Shown here: piece after piece, positions 25,402 to 34,001 of the stretch
Position numbering within the stretch: the first letter of the stretch is position 1
Layout of the letters: the number at the start of each line of letters is the position of its first letter
Assembly: GCA_964501315.1 (NCBI GenBank)
Contig: CAZCSO010000013.1
Span: forward strand, 1 to 46,366
Direction of reading: 5' to 3'
Length of the DNA: 46,366 nt
From: UBA5603 sp964501315
Lineage (GTDB): Bacteria; Bacillota_I; Bacilli_A; Izemoplasmatales; Hujiaoplasmataceae
Notes under the pieces: model-generated
What the model was told of the DNA's origin: nothing
The model's database searches: none
The model's input: the letters and a program-made list of their open reading frames with translations, nothing else
Made by a program: the position numbers and the translations under genes

Positions 25402-27829
25402 TTTGTTTATGGTTGTCGATGCGACCATTAAAGGAAACTTCAATCAATTGACGCGTCATCGGATGCCGGGAGCGATGCCGTTTGGGGCGAAGTATCGGTT
25501 GATTGATTTCACGTTGTCCAACTGTAAAAATTCAAACATTCGAAATGTGTCCATTTTCCCTTATGGAAATTATCGTTCGCTCTCGGATCATATCGGATCA
25601 GGAGATCGATGGGATTTATCCCGGCGAAAAGACGGTATTTTTATCTTACAACCGAAAAATTTAAACTTGAAGAGTGAGGATTCCATCTCTTTTCAACGCA
25701 TGTACGAACATCAGGAGTACTTTACGCGATCAACGCAAAATTACGTAATCGTATCACCGGCCAACATTGCCTGGAACATCGATTACAACGATGTCTTGGC
25801 CTCTCACCTCGAACGCCGTGCCGAAATTACGGAAGTATTGTCGATTGAAGGCGAACGACTCAAAACATTTTTATTATCAAAAGAACTATTGCTCAATTTT
25901 ATTCAAAACTACGATGAATTACCCTACCGAAATTTAACTGAAGTGTTCGATTACGCACCTTCGATTGACAAGCACGTATATGTGTTTGAATCGGCGTGTT
26001 TTTACATTGATTCGGCCGAATCGCTATTCCGAGCCAATATGGAATTGCTTCGGGACGATATTCGTCATCAACTGTTTAGCCCTTATCGACCGATTTTTTC
26101 CAAAGAGACCATGTCGTCGCCCTCCCGTTACGGAGAAGACGCCTTTATAAAAGAATCCATCATCGCCAGCGGAGCGGTCATTGAAGGCGAAGTATTTCAC
26201 TCAATCATTGGCCGAAAAGCGGTGGTCAAAAAAGGTGCGATTGTTCATAATGCCGTTATTATGAATCAGTGTGTCATCCATGAAAATGCGAAAGTATCCT
26301 ATGCGATTTTGGATAAAGAAACGAAAGTCTTTTCCGACGCCGTGATTGAACGGGATAGCGACAATCTCTTTATTTCGGAAAAGAAACAAATCGTCACGAA
26401 CGACGAACACACGCACATTTTGCAGATTGCAGTGGAATGCGTTCCGTTTATCAAGACCGGCGGTTTGGCAGATGTCGTGGGTGCGCTCGCAGAGTCGTTT
26501 ACAGAGCTGGGGGTTACCTCCAGTGTGATGTTGCCACTGTATCCGAAAATCAAAGCTAACTATCAACTGCTTCTGGAAATGAAAGCTGAGAAAATCATTA
26601 CGTACGGAACCCAAAAATACAAAATTTCGCTTTATACGTATACCGATCAAAACACGCACTACTACTTCATCGAATCGTATGAATTCTTTGATCGAGAAGA
26701 AATCTATAATTATCCGGATGATGGTGATCGCTTTGCCTTTTTTTCGCTCGCGTGCATTGAGTTTTTAGAGGCGATACATCCCCTCCCATCGCTCATTCAC
26801 ATTCACGATTGGCATACCGGTCTGGTTCCATTATTGCTTAAATCAAACCCCATAACAGAATCCATTCCAACCTTGATGACGATTCATAACATCGATTATC
26901 AAGGGATTCATCCCGCATCGATATTGACCAAAGCCAATATTGTTTATCACAATGGGTATCAACCGATGATTAACTTTATGGAAATCGGATTAAATACCGC
27001 AACAAAACTCTCAACCGTATCGCCAACGTACCATGATGAGCTCCGTTATGAATACTATTCTCGGAATTTGGTTGAGTTGATCAATCGACGTGAACGAGAT
27101 TTGTATGGTATTTTGAATGGGTTGTCCGAAGATATCAATCCTGCTTCCGACCGCTCCATCAAAGAACCGTTTGACGCCACGAACGTTGGACAAATGAAAC
27201 CGCTCAACAAACTGTATTTACAAAAAACAATGAATTTGGACGTAGGCAATGATTTCTTTGTGATGGGGATGGTTGGACGCATCGTCGAACAAAAGGGCTT
27301 CGATATTCTCATTCCCGCTTTGGAAGAATTTATGCGACATCCGAATGTCGAGTTCGTCTTGTTAGGGACCGGTGAAGACCGGTACATTGATGCGCTGAAA
27401 GCGCTTAAAGCGAAGTATCCTACGCGAATAGCCCTCAATATTGGGTATGATTCTGCGAATCCATTTTTAATTTATGCAGGAGCCGATGTCTTTTTGATGC
27501 CGTCACGATTTGAACCGTGTGGCACGTCACAGATGATTGCGCTCAAGTATGGAACCATCCCGATTGTCCGTCAAACCGGAGGGCTCAACGATACCATTGA
27601 TCAGTTTGACGCTATTACGAAAAAAGGCAATGGCTTTAAGTTTTATAATTACGATTCACGGGATCTGTTATTCCAACTTCAAAATGCATACCATCTGTTT
27701 TTCGAATCCGATGTTTCTTTAAAAAAACAGATGATTCAAAATGCGATGGCATCGAGTTTTTCATTTAAAGAAAGCGCAAAAGCGTATTTGGAACTGTATC
27801 GAAGCATGGTGGGATCTCTCAATCGGTAA
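25394..27829 (+). CDS. GlgD-GlgA fusion: non-catalytic ADP-glucose pyrophosphorylase-like subunit plus glycogen synthase
   Basis: 811 residues in one unbroken frame. Residues 1 to about 335 are a full GlgD: they keep AMPFGAKYRLIDFTLSN and the beta-helix (IIASGAVIEGEVFHSIIGRKAVV) but lack the GGxGxRL nucleotide loop, reading VDATIKGNFNQLT there. Residues about 340-811 are a full GT5 glycogen synthase: ECVPFIKTGGLADVVGAL with the ADP-glucose lysine K354, IHIHDWHTGLVPLLL, VGRIVEQKGFDIL and PSRFEPCGTSQMIALKYG. In B. subtilis these are separate genes glgD and glgA. The start is ATG 25394, 8 bases inside glgC, with GTAGGTG upstream; GTG 25385 is possible but lacks a good site. Joining the subunits could couple ADP-glucose supply to chain elongation (inference). 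Confidence 0.92.
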   Translation: MNNLFMVVDATIKGNFNQLTRHRMPGAMPFGAKYRLIDFTLSNCKNSNIRNVSIFPYGNYRSLSDHIGSGDRWDLSRRKDGIFILQPKNLNLKSEDSISFQRMYEHQEYFTRSTQNYVIVSPANIAWNIDYNDVLASHLERRAEITEVLSIEGERLKTFLLSKELLLNFIQNYDELPYRNLTEVFDYAPSIDKHVYVFESACFYIDSAESLFRANMELLRDDIRHQLFSPYRPIFSKETMSSPSRYGEDAFIKESIIASGAVIEGEVFHSIIGRKAVVKKGAIVHNAVIMNQCVIHENAKVSYAILDKETKVFSDAVIERDSDNLFISEKKQIVTNDEHTHILQIAVECVPFIKTGGLADVVGALAESFTELGVTSSVMLPLYPKIKANYQLLLEMKAEKIITYGTQKYKISLYTYTDQNTHYYFIESYEFFDREEIYNYPDDGDRFAFFSLACIEFLEAIHPLPSLIHIHDWHTGLVPLLLKSNPITESIPTLMTIHNIDYQGIHPASILTKANIVYHNGYQPMINFMEIGLNTATKLSTVSPTYHDELRYEYYSRNLVELINRRERDLYGILNGLSEDINPASDRSIKEPFDATNVGQMKPLNKLYLQKTMNLDVGNDFFVMGMVGRIVEQKGFDILIPALEEFMRHPNVEFVLLGTGEDRYIDALKALKAKYPTRIALNIGYDSANPFLIYAGADVFLMPSRFEPCGTSQMIALKYGTIPIVRQTGGLNDTIDQFDAITKKGNGFKFYNYDSRDLLFQLQNAYHLFFESDVSLKKQMIQNAMASSFSFKESAKAYLELYRSMVGSLNR

Positions 27830-27869
27830 ACGGTATCATGCGGTCCCAAAACCGGTTCTATATCATCTA

Positions 27870-27878
27870 TGATATAAT
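27870..27878 (+). promoter_or_regulatory. Extended -10 promoter of glgP
   Basis: TGA plus TATAAT (27873-27878), 21 bases before the ATG, no convincing -35. No terminator with a T-run separates it from the glgDA gene, so read-through from the upstream genes is also likely. Confidence 0.6.
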
Positions 27879-27899
27879 GTGTTAGTGTGAGGTGGAGTC

Positions 27900-30305
27900 A
27901 TGAATAATCAACATTTTCAATCCGTAAGCATCTTTACCAAACGGTTTAAAGAACGCATGCGATCAACGTACCTGACGGAGGTTTCAGCCAGCAGTGTACG
28001 TCAACGTTATCATATATTAGGTCAATTATTAAAAGAATCCATCGCCGATGATTGGATTCATACGGAGACCTTGAGAAAGACGAACGAAGGCAAAGAAGTT
28101 CATTATTTCTCAATGGAATTTTTAATGGGACGACTGATTACCAATAATCTGATCAATCACGGTGTTAGAGACGTCGCAGAAGCGGCGTTTCAATCCATGG
28201 GACTCGATTTGAATGAAGTCGAAAATTACGAACCCGATCCCGGATTGGGTAATGGTGGTTTGGGCCGCTTGGCCGCGTGTTATCTCGATTCCATGGCGTC
28301 TCAAAATATCTTGGGCTATGGGCATTGTATCCGTTATCGTTACGGCTTGTTCCGTCAAGCCATCAAAAACGGCTATCAAGAAGAACGTCCCGATAATTGG
28401 TTGTCCGATGGGTACGTTTGGGAAATACGAAAAGAAGAGGAAAGCATCGATGTTCCGTTTTTTGGCCACGTAGAATACGATGGCAAGATGCGCTATATCC
28501 CCGCAGAAACGATTCGCGCGGTTCCTTACGACGTTCCGATTGTCGGCGCAGACAATGGGTTTATTACGTCGCTTCGACTTTGGAATGCGGAACCTTCCAA
28601 AAAATATCCCAAGAACAAGAGTGCTTTTGAGTACGAATTTGAGTTACAAAAAATAACAGGATTTCTATACCCTGACGACACGACCGAAGAAGGCAAGCGG
28701 TTACGATTGATGCAACAATATTTCTTCACGGCTGCGGGTGTTCAAAGCATTTGTCGACAACAAAAAGTCAAATACGGAACCCTCAAAACCTTAAAAGACC
28801 ACGTTGTGTTTCATATCAACGATACCCACCCAACCCTCATCATCCCCGAGTTGATGCGAATTTTACTGGATAACGAAAACATGGAATGGGATGAAGCCTG
28901 GGACATCGTTCAACACACAACGGCCTACACCAATCATACGATTATGGCCGAAGCCTTGGAAAAATGGCCCGTTTATTTAATGCAACCGATGTTGCCAAGA
29001 ATTTATCAAATTATTGAAGAAATCAATCGTCGTTTCTTCTCAGGTTTGGTGGATTTGTATTCGTATGATCAAATTGACTTGATTAACCGGTTATCGATTA
29101 TCCATAACGGTGTTATCCGAATGGCTCATTTGTGCATCGTCGGATGTTATTCGGTCAACGGCGTTGCCAAATTGCATACCGACATTTTGAAAAACATCGA
29201 GATGAACGATTTTTATAAGCTTTATCCCGAGAAGTTCAACAACGTTACCAATGGCATTACCCATCGTCGTTGGTTGTTGCATTCCAATAAAGAATTGACG
29301 AGCCTTTTAGATGAGACCTTGGGTGATGAATGGCACCATCATCCTGAAAAACTAGATCAATTTTATGAATTCAGAAACGATGCCACTGTTCAAAGTAAAG
29401 TCGCTGCGATGAAGCGTGCTAAGAAAGTGGCGCTGGCCAATCGAATCAAAACCGAACAAGGCATTGAACTCAACCCAGATTCCATATTTGATATCCAAGT
29501 CAAACGCCTTCACGAGTACAAGCGTCAATTGATGAATGCGCTTCATATCATGAGCGTCTATAATCGCCTGAAAAGCGACGCGACGTTTAAAGCCAACTAC
29601 GTTCCTCATACCTTTATTTTTGGCGCAAAAGCCGCAGGCGCCTATTACTTTGCAAAGAAAGTTATTAAATTACTGAATACCATTGGCGAAAAAGTCAATA
29701 ACGACCCCGATACGTCCGATTTGTTAAAGGTCGTGTTTGTCGAAAATTACAACGTATCTTACGCTGAGATGATTATGCCGGCAGCCGATGTTTCCGAACA
29801 AATTTCGACCGCTTCCAAAGAAGCCAGCGGCACGGGAAACATGAAGTTCATGATGAACGGTGCGCTAACGGTCGGTACGGAAGACGGAGCCAACGTTGAA
29901 ATCCATGAATTGGTGGGCGACGACCATATCTTCATTTTCGGTTTGAATGCCGATGAGGTTAATGAATACTATCGTAATCGCAATTACCGTCCTTATGACT
30001 TCTATCAGCAAAATCCTTATTTAAAACAAGCGATGGATCAGTTAATCAATGGATTCTTCAGCCAAGTCGATCCGAATGAATTTAGAGAAATATACGATCG
30101 TTTGATGGGTGAAGATACCTATTTTGTCTTGCGTGATTTTGAAGCGTATTTTACGGCTCATAACGCCATTAACGAAGCGTATAAACACCCCTCAAAATGG
30201 TGGGAATCGTCCATCGTCAATATTTCAAAAAGCGGAATTTTCTCCTCCGATCGATCGATTCGCGATTATGCCGATACCATTTGGCATATTCAACCCCTTC
30301 AATAA
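27900..30305 (+). CDS. glgP: Glycogen/maltodextrin phosphorylase
   Basis: A PLP-dependent GT35 enzyme releasing glucose-1-phosphate from alpha-1,4-glucans. 801 residues, normal length. Visible signatures are VHYFSMEFLMGRLITNNL, GLGNGGLGRLAACYLDS, HINDTHPTL, VKRLHEYKRQLMNALH, and the PLP lysine K649 in the signature EASGTGNMKFMMNGALT. GAGGTGGA lies before the ATG. It completes the glycogen cluster as the degradative arm. No debranching enzyme or 4-alpha-glucanotransferase is in the window. Confidence 0.97.
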   Translation: MNNQHFQSVSIFTKRFKERMRSTYLTEVSASSVRQRYHILGQLLKESIADDWIHTETLRKTNEGKEVHYFSMEFLMGRLITNNLINHGVRDVAEAAFQSMGLDLNEVENYEPDPGLGNGGLGRLAACYLDSMASQNILGYGHCIRYRYGLFRQAIKNGYQEERPDNWLSDGYVWEIRKEEESIDVPFFGHVEYDGKMRYIPAETIRAVPYDVPIVGADNGFITSLRLWNAEPSKKYPKNKSAFEYEFELQKITGFLYPDDTTEEGKRLRLMQQYFFTAAGVQSICRQQKVKYGTLKTLKDHVVFHINDTHPTLIIPELMRILLDNENMEWDEAWDIVQHTTAYTNHTIMAEALEKWPVYLMQPMLPRIYQIIEEINRRFFSGLVDLYSYDQIDLINRLSIIHNGVIRMAHLCIVGCYSVNGVAKLHTDILKNIEMNDFYKLYPEKFNNVTNGITHRRWLLHSNKELTSLLDETLGDEWHHHPEKLDQFYEFRNDATVQSKVAAMKRAKKVALANRIKTEQGIELNPDSIFDIQVKRLHEYKRQLMNALHIMSVYNRLKSDATFKANYVPHTFIFGAKAAGAYYFAKKVIKLLNTIGEKVNNDPDTSDLLKVVFVENYNVSYAEMIMPAADVSEQISTASKEASGTGNMKFMMNGALTVGTEDGANVEIHELVGDDHIFIFGLNADEVNEYYRNRNYRPYDFYQQNPYLKQAMDQLINGFFSQVDPNEFREIYDRLMGEDTYFVLRDFEAYFTAHNAINEAYKHPSKWWESSIVNISKSGIFSSDRSIRDYADTIWHIQPLQ

Positions 30306-30309
30306 AATT

Positions 30310-30338
30310 AAGTGTTGGCAAATCGCCAACACTTTTTT
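30310..30338 (+). terminator. glgP terminator
   Basis: The perfect 10-bp stem AAGTGTTGGC/GCCAACACTT with a 5-base loop is followed by a run of six T. It ends the glycogen cluster. Confidence 0.93.
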
Positions 30339-30346
30339 CAAAACTC

Positions 30347-30376
30347 TTGGCATTTAGGCTCGAAATACGATATAAT
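30347..30376 (+). promoter_or_regulatory. SigA-type promoter of the lipoprotein gene
   Basis: TTGGCA (30347-30352), an 18-base spacer, and TATAAT (30371-30376). The ATG is 17 bases further, with GAGGTG between. Confidence 0.7.
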
Positions 30377-30393
30377 GTTTTCGAGGTGCTAAT

Positions 30394-31152
30394 ATGAAAA
30401 AATTACTGATTTTCTTTGCGTCGGTTCTGCTTATGATGGGGCTCACTGCGTGTCAAAACGAACCCATCGACATCTCGATCGACGATGCCTTTGCCTTGAT
30501 GAATACAGCCATCGAGGACTATTTATCCGCCGATTCGGTTGATCTATCGTATTCCGGCGAATACCGTTCGACGGTCCATTCATTGACCGACGAACTCGAA
30601 ATCAAAATGAAGCGTATGAACAAATCATCGATGGTTGCGATCATTGATGTTACCATGGATGCCGATGATACGTATCAAACCGTTGAAACACATTATCAAG
30701 ATGGTATTGCGTATTATCATACATCGGGTGGGGCGTCTACCGATTCAAAAATAAAAGAAGAAAAAACGTATGAAGCCTTTAAGGCTCTTTACATGGGTTT
30801 TATCAAAGCAACCCTTAAAAGCGAGTTGGTTCGTGATGTGTCGATTTTGACGTCATCATCGGAAATAACCGTCATACTCGAACTTGCATCGGGTGCCATT
30901 GAAGACACGCTGTACGTTTTACCGGCGATGACCTATGCAAAAATAGCGTCTTTGGAAGTGACTTTTACCGAAAAAGGTGTTTTAAAATCATTGGATGTGG
31001 AATACGAAGGATTAATTGACAGTGTTTATGGTGTTTTTTCTTATCATGTAACGTTTAATAAAATTAATCGATACGTCATTGTACCGACTTTGTCTAGCTT
31101 AGAGATTAGTGACTATCAAGAGGCAGATGATGCAAATGAAGCATCATCCTGA
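30394..31152 (+). CDS. Lipoprotein of unknown function
   Basis: 252 residues. A signal peptide MKKLLIFFASVLLMMG ends in the lipobox LTAC with the lipidated Cys at 20. The mature part is Asp/Glu/Ser/Thr-rich, with repeated short beta-type strands (VDLSYSGEYRST, VAIIDVTMDADDTY, VETHYQDGIAYYHT). This recalls the extracellular beta-sheet lipoproteins common in this group, but I do not recognise the family. It should sit on the outer face of the membrane. The 3' end overlaps the next gene by about 23 bases, which suggests coupling although no functional link is evident. Confidence 0.75.
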   Translation: MKKLLIFFASVLLMMGLTACQNEPIDISIDDAFALMNTAIEDYLSADSVDLSYSGEYRSTVHSLTDELEIKMKRMNKSSMVAIIDVTMDADDTYQTVETHYQDGIAYYHTSGGASTDSKIKEEKTYEAFKALYMGFIKATLKSELVRDVSILTSSSEITVILELASGAIEDTLYVLPAMTYAKIASLEVTFTEKGVLKSLDVEYEGLIDSVYGVFSYHVTFNKINRYVIVPTLSSLEISDYQEADDANEASS

Positions 31153-31795
31153 TATCATCGATTTATCGTGGACGATTTCATCAACCACTCCCACGTATCC
31201 TACCGATCCCAAGATCATCATAAAAGAACCCCCGACCACTCCCAGTGATTTTTACTTACGCGAATTATCCACTGCCATGCACGTGGGGACGCACATGGAT
31301 TCACAACGTCACATTCATCAAGACGGCTGGGACATCAGTCAGATTCCCTTGTCACAAACCATCGGTTTGGCTTCGACGATTGTCATCAATCCCGTCAATG
31401 GGGTCATCCTTACAAAGGATATTGATGAGGCGTATCATCAATTGTTTCAAAAGCATCCGAAACTCTTAATTCATACGGGTTATTCATCAAAACGATTTGA
31501 CTCGGATTATTTTGAACAGGTTTATTGTTTCGAACCTTCCATTCTTGACTTTCTTCTCGATAATCAAATCGAACTTTTGGGTTTGGATATGCCTACGTTT
31601 GTTTACGTTGGCAATCATGCCGCGAAAGCCCATCATGATCTGTTGGATAACAGAATTCTCATTATCGAAAACTTGATCCATCTTGACCGCCTCGAACCCG
31701 AGTGCTTTTTCATGGCTCAACCGCTTAAATTGGACGGATTTGACGGGTCGATGATTCGGGCGGTCGCCATTAATCAGTGGAAAATGTTTTATTGA
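31130..31795 (+). CDS. Cyclase family metal-dependent hydrolase (kynurenine formamidase-like fold)
   Basis: 221 residues. The family (PF04199) metal motif HxGTHxD is present as HVGTHMD at 51-57, with His61 following; the usual Pro two residues after the Asp (D-x-P-x-H) is Gln here. IIDLSWTISSTTPTYP is the typical N-terminus and LLGLDMPT the second conserved strand. Substrates in this family range from N-formylkynurenine to polyketides, and none can be assigned here. The start is taken as ATG 31130, 5 bases after AAGAGG; ATG 31136 is also possible. It overlaps the lipoprotein gene. Confidence 0.75.
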   Translation: MQMKHHPDIIDLSWTISSTTPTYPTDPKIIIKEPPTTPSDFYLRELSTAMHVGTHMDSQRHIHQDGWDISQIPLSQTIGLASTIVINPVNGVILTKDIDEAYHQLFQKHPKLLIHTGYSSKRFDSDYFEQVYCFEPSILDFLLDNQIELLGLDMPTFVYVGNHAAKAHHDLLDNRILIIENLIHLDRLEPECFFMAQPLKLDGFDGSMIRAVAINQWKMFY

Positions 31796-31805
31796 TAACT
31801 TTTGC

Positions 31806-31834
31806 TTGTCAAATGAAGTTATTTCATCTATAAT
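31806..31834 (+). promoter_or_regulatory. SigA-type promoter of the FMN riboswitch-ribU unit
   Basis: TTGTCA (31806-31811), exactly 17 bases, and TATAAT (31829-31834). Start of transcription is expected near 31841, about 18 bases before the aptamer. Confidence 0.88.
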
Positions 31835-31858
31835 AGGTATGACAAATCAATCAAATAA

Positions 31859-31963
31859 AACTTCGGGGCAGGGTGAAACTCCCTACCGGCGGTAAAGTCC
31901 GCGAGCGAAAGCATGATCAGGTGTAATTCCTGAACCGACAGTACAGTCTGGATGAGAGAAGTT
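31859..31963 (+). ncRNA. FMN riboswitch (RFN element)
   Basis: The conserved RFN core is clear: P1 AACTTC/GAAGTT (31859-31864 and 31958-31963), CGGGGCAGGGTGAAACTCCC, ACCGGCGGTAAAGTCCGCGAGC, CCGACAGTACAGTCTGGATG and GAGAGAAG. FMN binding would favour the terminator at 31986-32010, switching off the riboflavin transporter gene that follows. Confidence 0.97.
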
Positions 31964-31985
31964 AGGACCTTTTTGTGTTCTTTTT

Positions 31986-32010
31986 ATGCCCTCGAAGAGG
32001 GCATTTTTTT
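31986..32010 (+). terminator. FMN riboswitch expression-platform terminator
   Basis: ATGCCCTC/GAGGGCAT with a GAA loop, then T7. It ends 11 bases before the ribU ATG, with GGAGG in between and outside the hairpin, so control is by transcription attenuation rather than by hiding the ribosome binding site. Confidence 0.92.
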
Positions 32011-32021
32011 ATGGAGGAAAT

Positions 32022-33074
32022 ATGGACAAACCTTGGGTAATCGTATTAACAATCGTATCTATTCTCGTCGCTATTGGGCTTTTGTTGTGGGTTGCGAAAC
32101 TCAGAAAGAAAGAACAATTGACCAAAAACGGTTTTGCCGTTTCATTGGTATCACTCGCTTTTATTATTTTTGGCATATCGTTTGGCTTGGCCACCAAAGA
32201 TAATCCGATTCCAGCCGATCAAATCATCTTGGTGGATGCATTGGTTGTTTTGGTATATGCGGCTACGATGACGTTGCTTGCGTATATGAAAAAGCGTTCG
32301 CAAAAACCACAAAAAATATCCAATCAAACGATTGGATTCATTCTATCAGTTGTCTTGATTACCGCACTCACGACCTATGCCTTGTTGAACCATGAACCTG
32401 CTGTTAAAATCGGGATTGTCATTATGGTCGATGTGATTTTAGTCGGTCTTTCTGTAGGAGGATACCTCCTAGCGAGAAAACGTCAAAAAGAACAGGCCCC
32501 ATCGCCGCTATCAACGAAAAAAATCGCCTTTTTGGGCATTATCATCGGTTTATCCAGCGCGTTAATGTTATTGGGCTTTCCGATTATCCCGGGATTTCAT
32601 TTTCTCAAAGTCGAATTATCTGGTCTTATTATTTTTATGACCCTCATTTGGTTTGATTGGAAAACAGCGGCTGTCGTATCGCTATACACCAATTTTATCC
32701 ACGTATTCCTGCCCGGCTCCGCTCCCGTTATCTTATTTTTGGACGAAGGCATCAATTTCATCGCAACCATGTTATTTTTATTGCCTCTGGCACTCTTTTT
32801 GCGACAATCCGATTTAGAGGGAGCACATCGAGCTCGAATCGTTGCAATTGTCACCTCGCTCGGTGTTGTCTTCACAACCATTACGATGACGTTATACAAC
32901 GCCTTTATCAACCTTCCAATTATCTATCAAATATCGATGCCGTTTTCGGATATTGTCAAAGTATTTGGTCTTTTTAATTTCATCAAATGGGGTCTTGTTG
33001 CTGTGGCCATTAATTTAACGTGGCGGCGTCTGTATTCGCTTCGTAAATTTGGCGAAATCGAAGACGTTCAATAA
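32022..33074 (+). CDS. ribU: Riboflavin ECF transporter S component (RibU) with an extra N-terminal membrane domain
   Basis: 350 residues, against about 190-200 for normal RibU. The C-terminal part, from about 168, matches RibU: KKIAFLGIIIGLSSALMLLGFPIIPGFHFLKVELSGL and a segment ending in VSLYTNFIHVF, followed by further helices. The first 165 residues form about five additional hydrophobic helices (about 5-25, 39-60, 67-87, 105-125, 130-150) ending in a basic loop; I do not recognise them. Riboflavin specificity is supported by the FMN riboswitch directly upstream. The S subunit needs a shared EcfA/EcfT module encoded elsewhere. The start is ATG 32022, after GGAGGAAAT. Confidence 0.85.
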   Translation: MDKPWVIVLTIVSILVAIGLLLWVAKLRKKEQLTKNGFAVSLVSLAFIIFGISFGLATKDNPIPADQIILVDALVVLVYAATMTLLAYMKKRSQKPQKISNQTIGFILSVVLITALTTYALLNHEPAVKIGIVIMVDVILVGLSVGGYLLARKRQKEQAPSPLSTKKIAFLGIIIGLSSALMLLGFPIIPGFHFLKVELSGLIIFMTLIWFDWKTAAVVSLYTNFIHVFLPGSAPVILFLDEGINFIATMLFLLPLALFLRQSDLEGAHRARIVAIVTSLGVVFTTITMTLYNAFINLPIIYQISMPFSDIVKVFGLFNFIKWGLVAVAINLTWRRLYSLRKFGEIEDVQ

Positions 33075-33075
33075 A

Positions 33076-33100
33076 AAAAGGAGCTGCCAGCTCCTTTTAA
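33076..33100. terminator. Bidirectional terminator between ribU and the convergent membrane-protein gene
   Basis: Stem AAAAGGAGCT/AGCTCCTTTT with a GCC loop, flanked by A-rich and T-rich sides. It overlaps the stop codon of the minus-strand gene (33097-33099). Confidence 0.85.
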
Positions 33101-33858
33101 TTTATCGTGATGTTGGTTTCGCGAATAATCTCGTTCATTTTGGGACTTAAGGTAAAATAGTTAGCGTGATTCATGTTTTCGAAACGATAACGGTTCATGG
33201 ATTTAACCGAATTGCTTCCATAACTGCCATAACTGATCATCTCGGTATAATAAGATAATTGTCCGTCGTTGCTAAAGTGAATCCAATAATAGTGACGCAA
33301 GCGTTTGTTTTGATCGAAGGTTTGAAATGACAATCTTCGGTTAGTGCTTTTAATCTTGGTAACTTGTTTGTCATCGAGATTCAACCAGAAGAGGGTTTCT
33401 TGGAGCGCTTGTTGTCTCACGTCGTCACGGTAGGAAACGTCATAGGATTGGGTAAGTTTTGAAAGGGTCACGACGTAATTAGGGCCAATCAGCCGTTCGT
33501 TTCTTCGGGTTGTTTGGTGACAAATCGTATCGCCATCAATCGATGTTTTCCAAACTAAATAGGGTTTCGGTTTGATAAAGAAATAAATAATGGCAGGGAA
33601 AATCGATAAAATCAATAAGCCGACCATAATCATCATGATTGTATAAAAGGCTGTTTGATACATGGGATCACCGGGGTAGATATCTACGCCATTGTACTCA
33701 ATCGATGATCCGGTGATAAACAAAATTGAAAATGTCACGACAATGATCACGAACGTAGGGATTACGACAAGGGAAAGAAAAAGTGGAATCATCGATTTTA
33801 CTTTAATTTCTCCGCTTTTTACTCGATAAAAAGATTGTTTTAATGTATCAAGGGTCAT
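33097..33858 (-). CDS. Two-TM membrane protein of unknown function
   Basis: 253 residues from ATG 33858 (MTLDTLKQSFYRVKSG). Two membrane helices (about 22-46 and 70-95) bracket a short outside loop (SSIEYNGVDIYPGDPMYQ). About 155 cytosolic residues rich in Arg, Tyr and Asn follow, with no catalytic motif I can name. A -10 TATAAT lies on the minus strand at plus 33884-33889. The Shine-Dalgarno is modest (GAGAGG at about 13 bases, GGTG nearer). An in-frame ATG 24 codons upstream lies before the promoter and is rejected. It is a single-gene unit between convergent and divergent neighbours. Confidence 0.65.
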   Translation of the reverse strand: MTLDTLKQSFYRVKSGEIKVKSMIPLFLSLVVIPTFVIIVVTFSILFITGSSIEYNGVDIYPGDPMYQTAFYTIMMIMVGLLILSIFPAIIYFFIKPKPYLVWKTSIDGDTICHQTTRRNERLIGPNYVVTLSKLTQSYDVSYRDDVRQQALQETLFWLNLDDKQVTKIKSTNRRLSFQTFDQNKRLRHYYWIHFSNDGQLSYYTEMISYGSYGSNSVKSMNRYRFENMNHANYFTLSPKMNEIIRETNITIN

Positions 33859-33909
33859 ACCAAACACCAGCCTCTCTGTAGAGATTATACACTGAATTTC
33901 ATTTCTTAG

Positions 33910-33931
33910 CATGTTTTTTTTCAAAAACATG
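33910..33931. repeat. Perfect AT-rich inverted repeat upstream of two divergent genes
   Basis: CATGTTTTT and AAAAACATG separated by TTTC. It lies between the divergent membrane-protein gene and glycerophosphodiesterase gene. It could be an operator or a weak hairpin; nothing shows its role. Confidence 0.4.
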
Positions 33932-33959
33932 ATTTTTTATTTAAAAATATGACTATTGA

Positions 33960-33968
33960 TGATAGAAT
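33960..33968 (+). promoter_or_regulatory. Extended -10 promoter of the glycerophosphodiesterase gene
   Basis: TGA plus TAGAAT (33963-33968), 33 bases before the ATG. The -35 region is not recognisable. Confidence 0.45.
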
Positions 33969-34001
33969 ATTAACGAATAATAACTAAGCGAGCGTGATGA
34001 A

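Noticed and set aside
26201..26659. 152-codon open frame on the minus strand across the GlgD-GlgA junction
   Set aside because: Considered as a possible antisense gene at the fusion point, but it has no start signals and mirrors the coding sense strand.
27830..27872. Small inverted repeat CGGT...ACCG between the GlgD-GlgA gene and glgP as a terminator
   Set aside because: The stem is only about 4-5 pairs and no T-run follows.
33910..33938. Hairpin CATGTTTTT/AAAAACATG with T6 as a terminator
   Set aside because: The stem is almost all A-T, and no plus-strand gene ends there; kept only as an inverted repeat.
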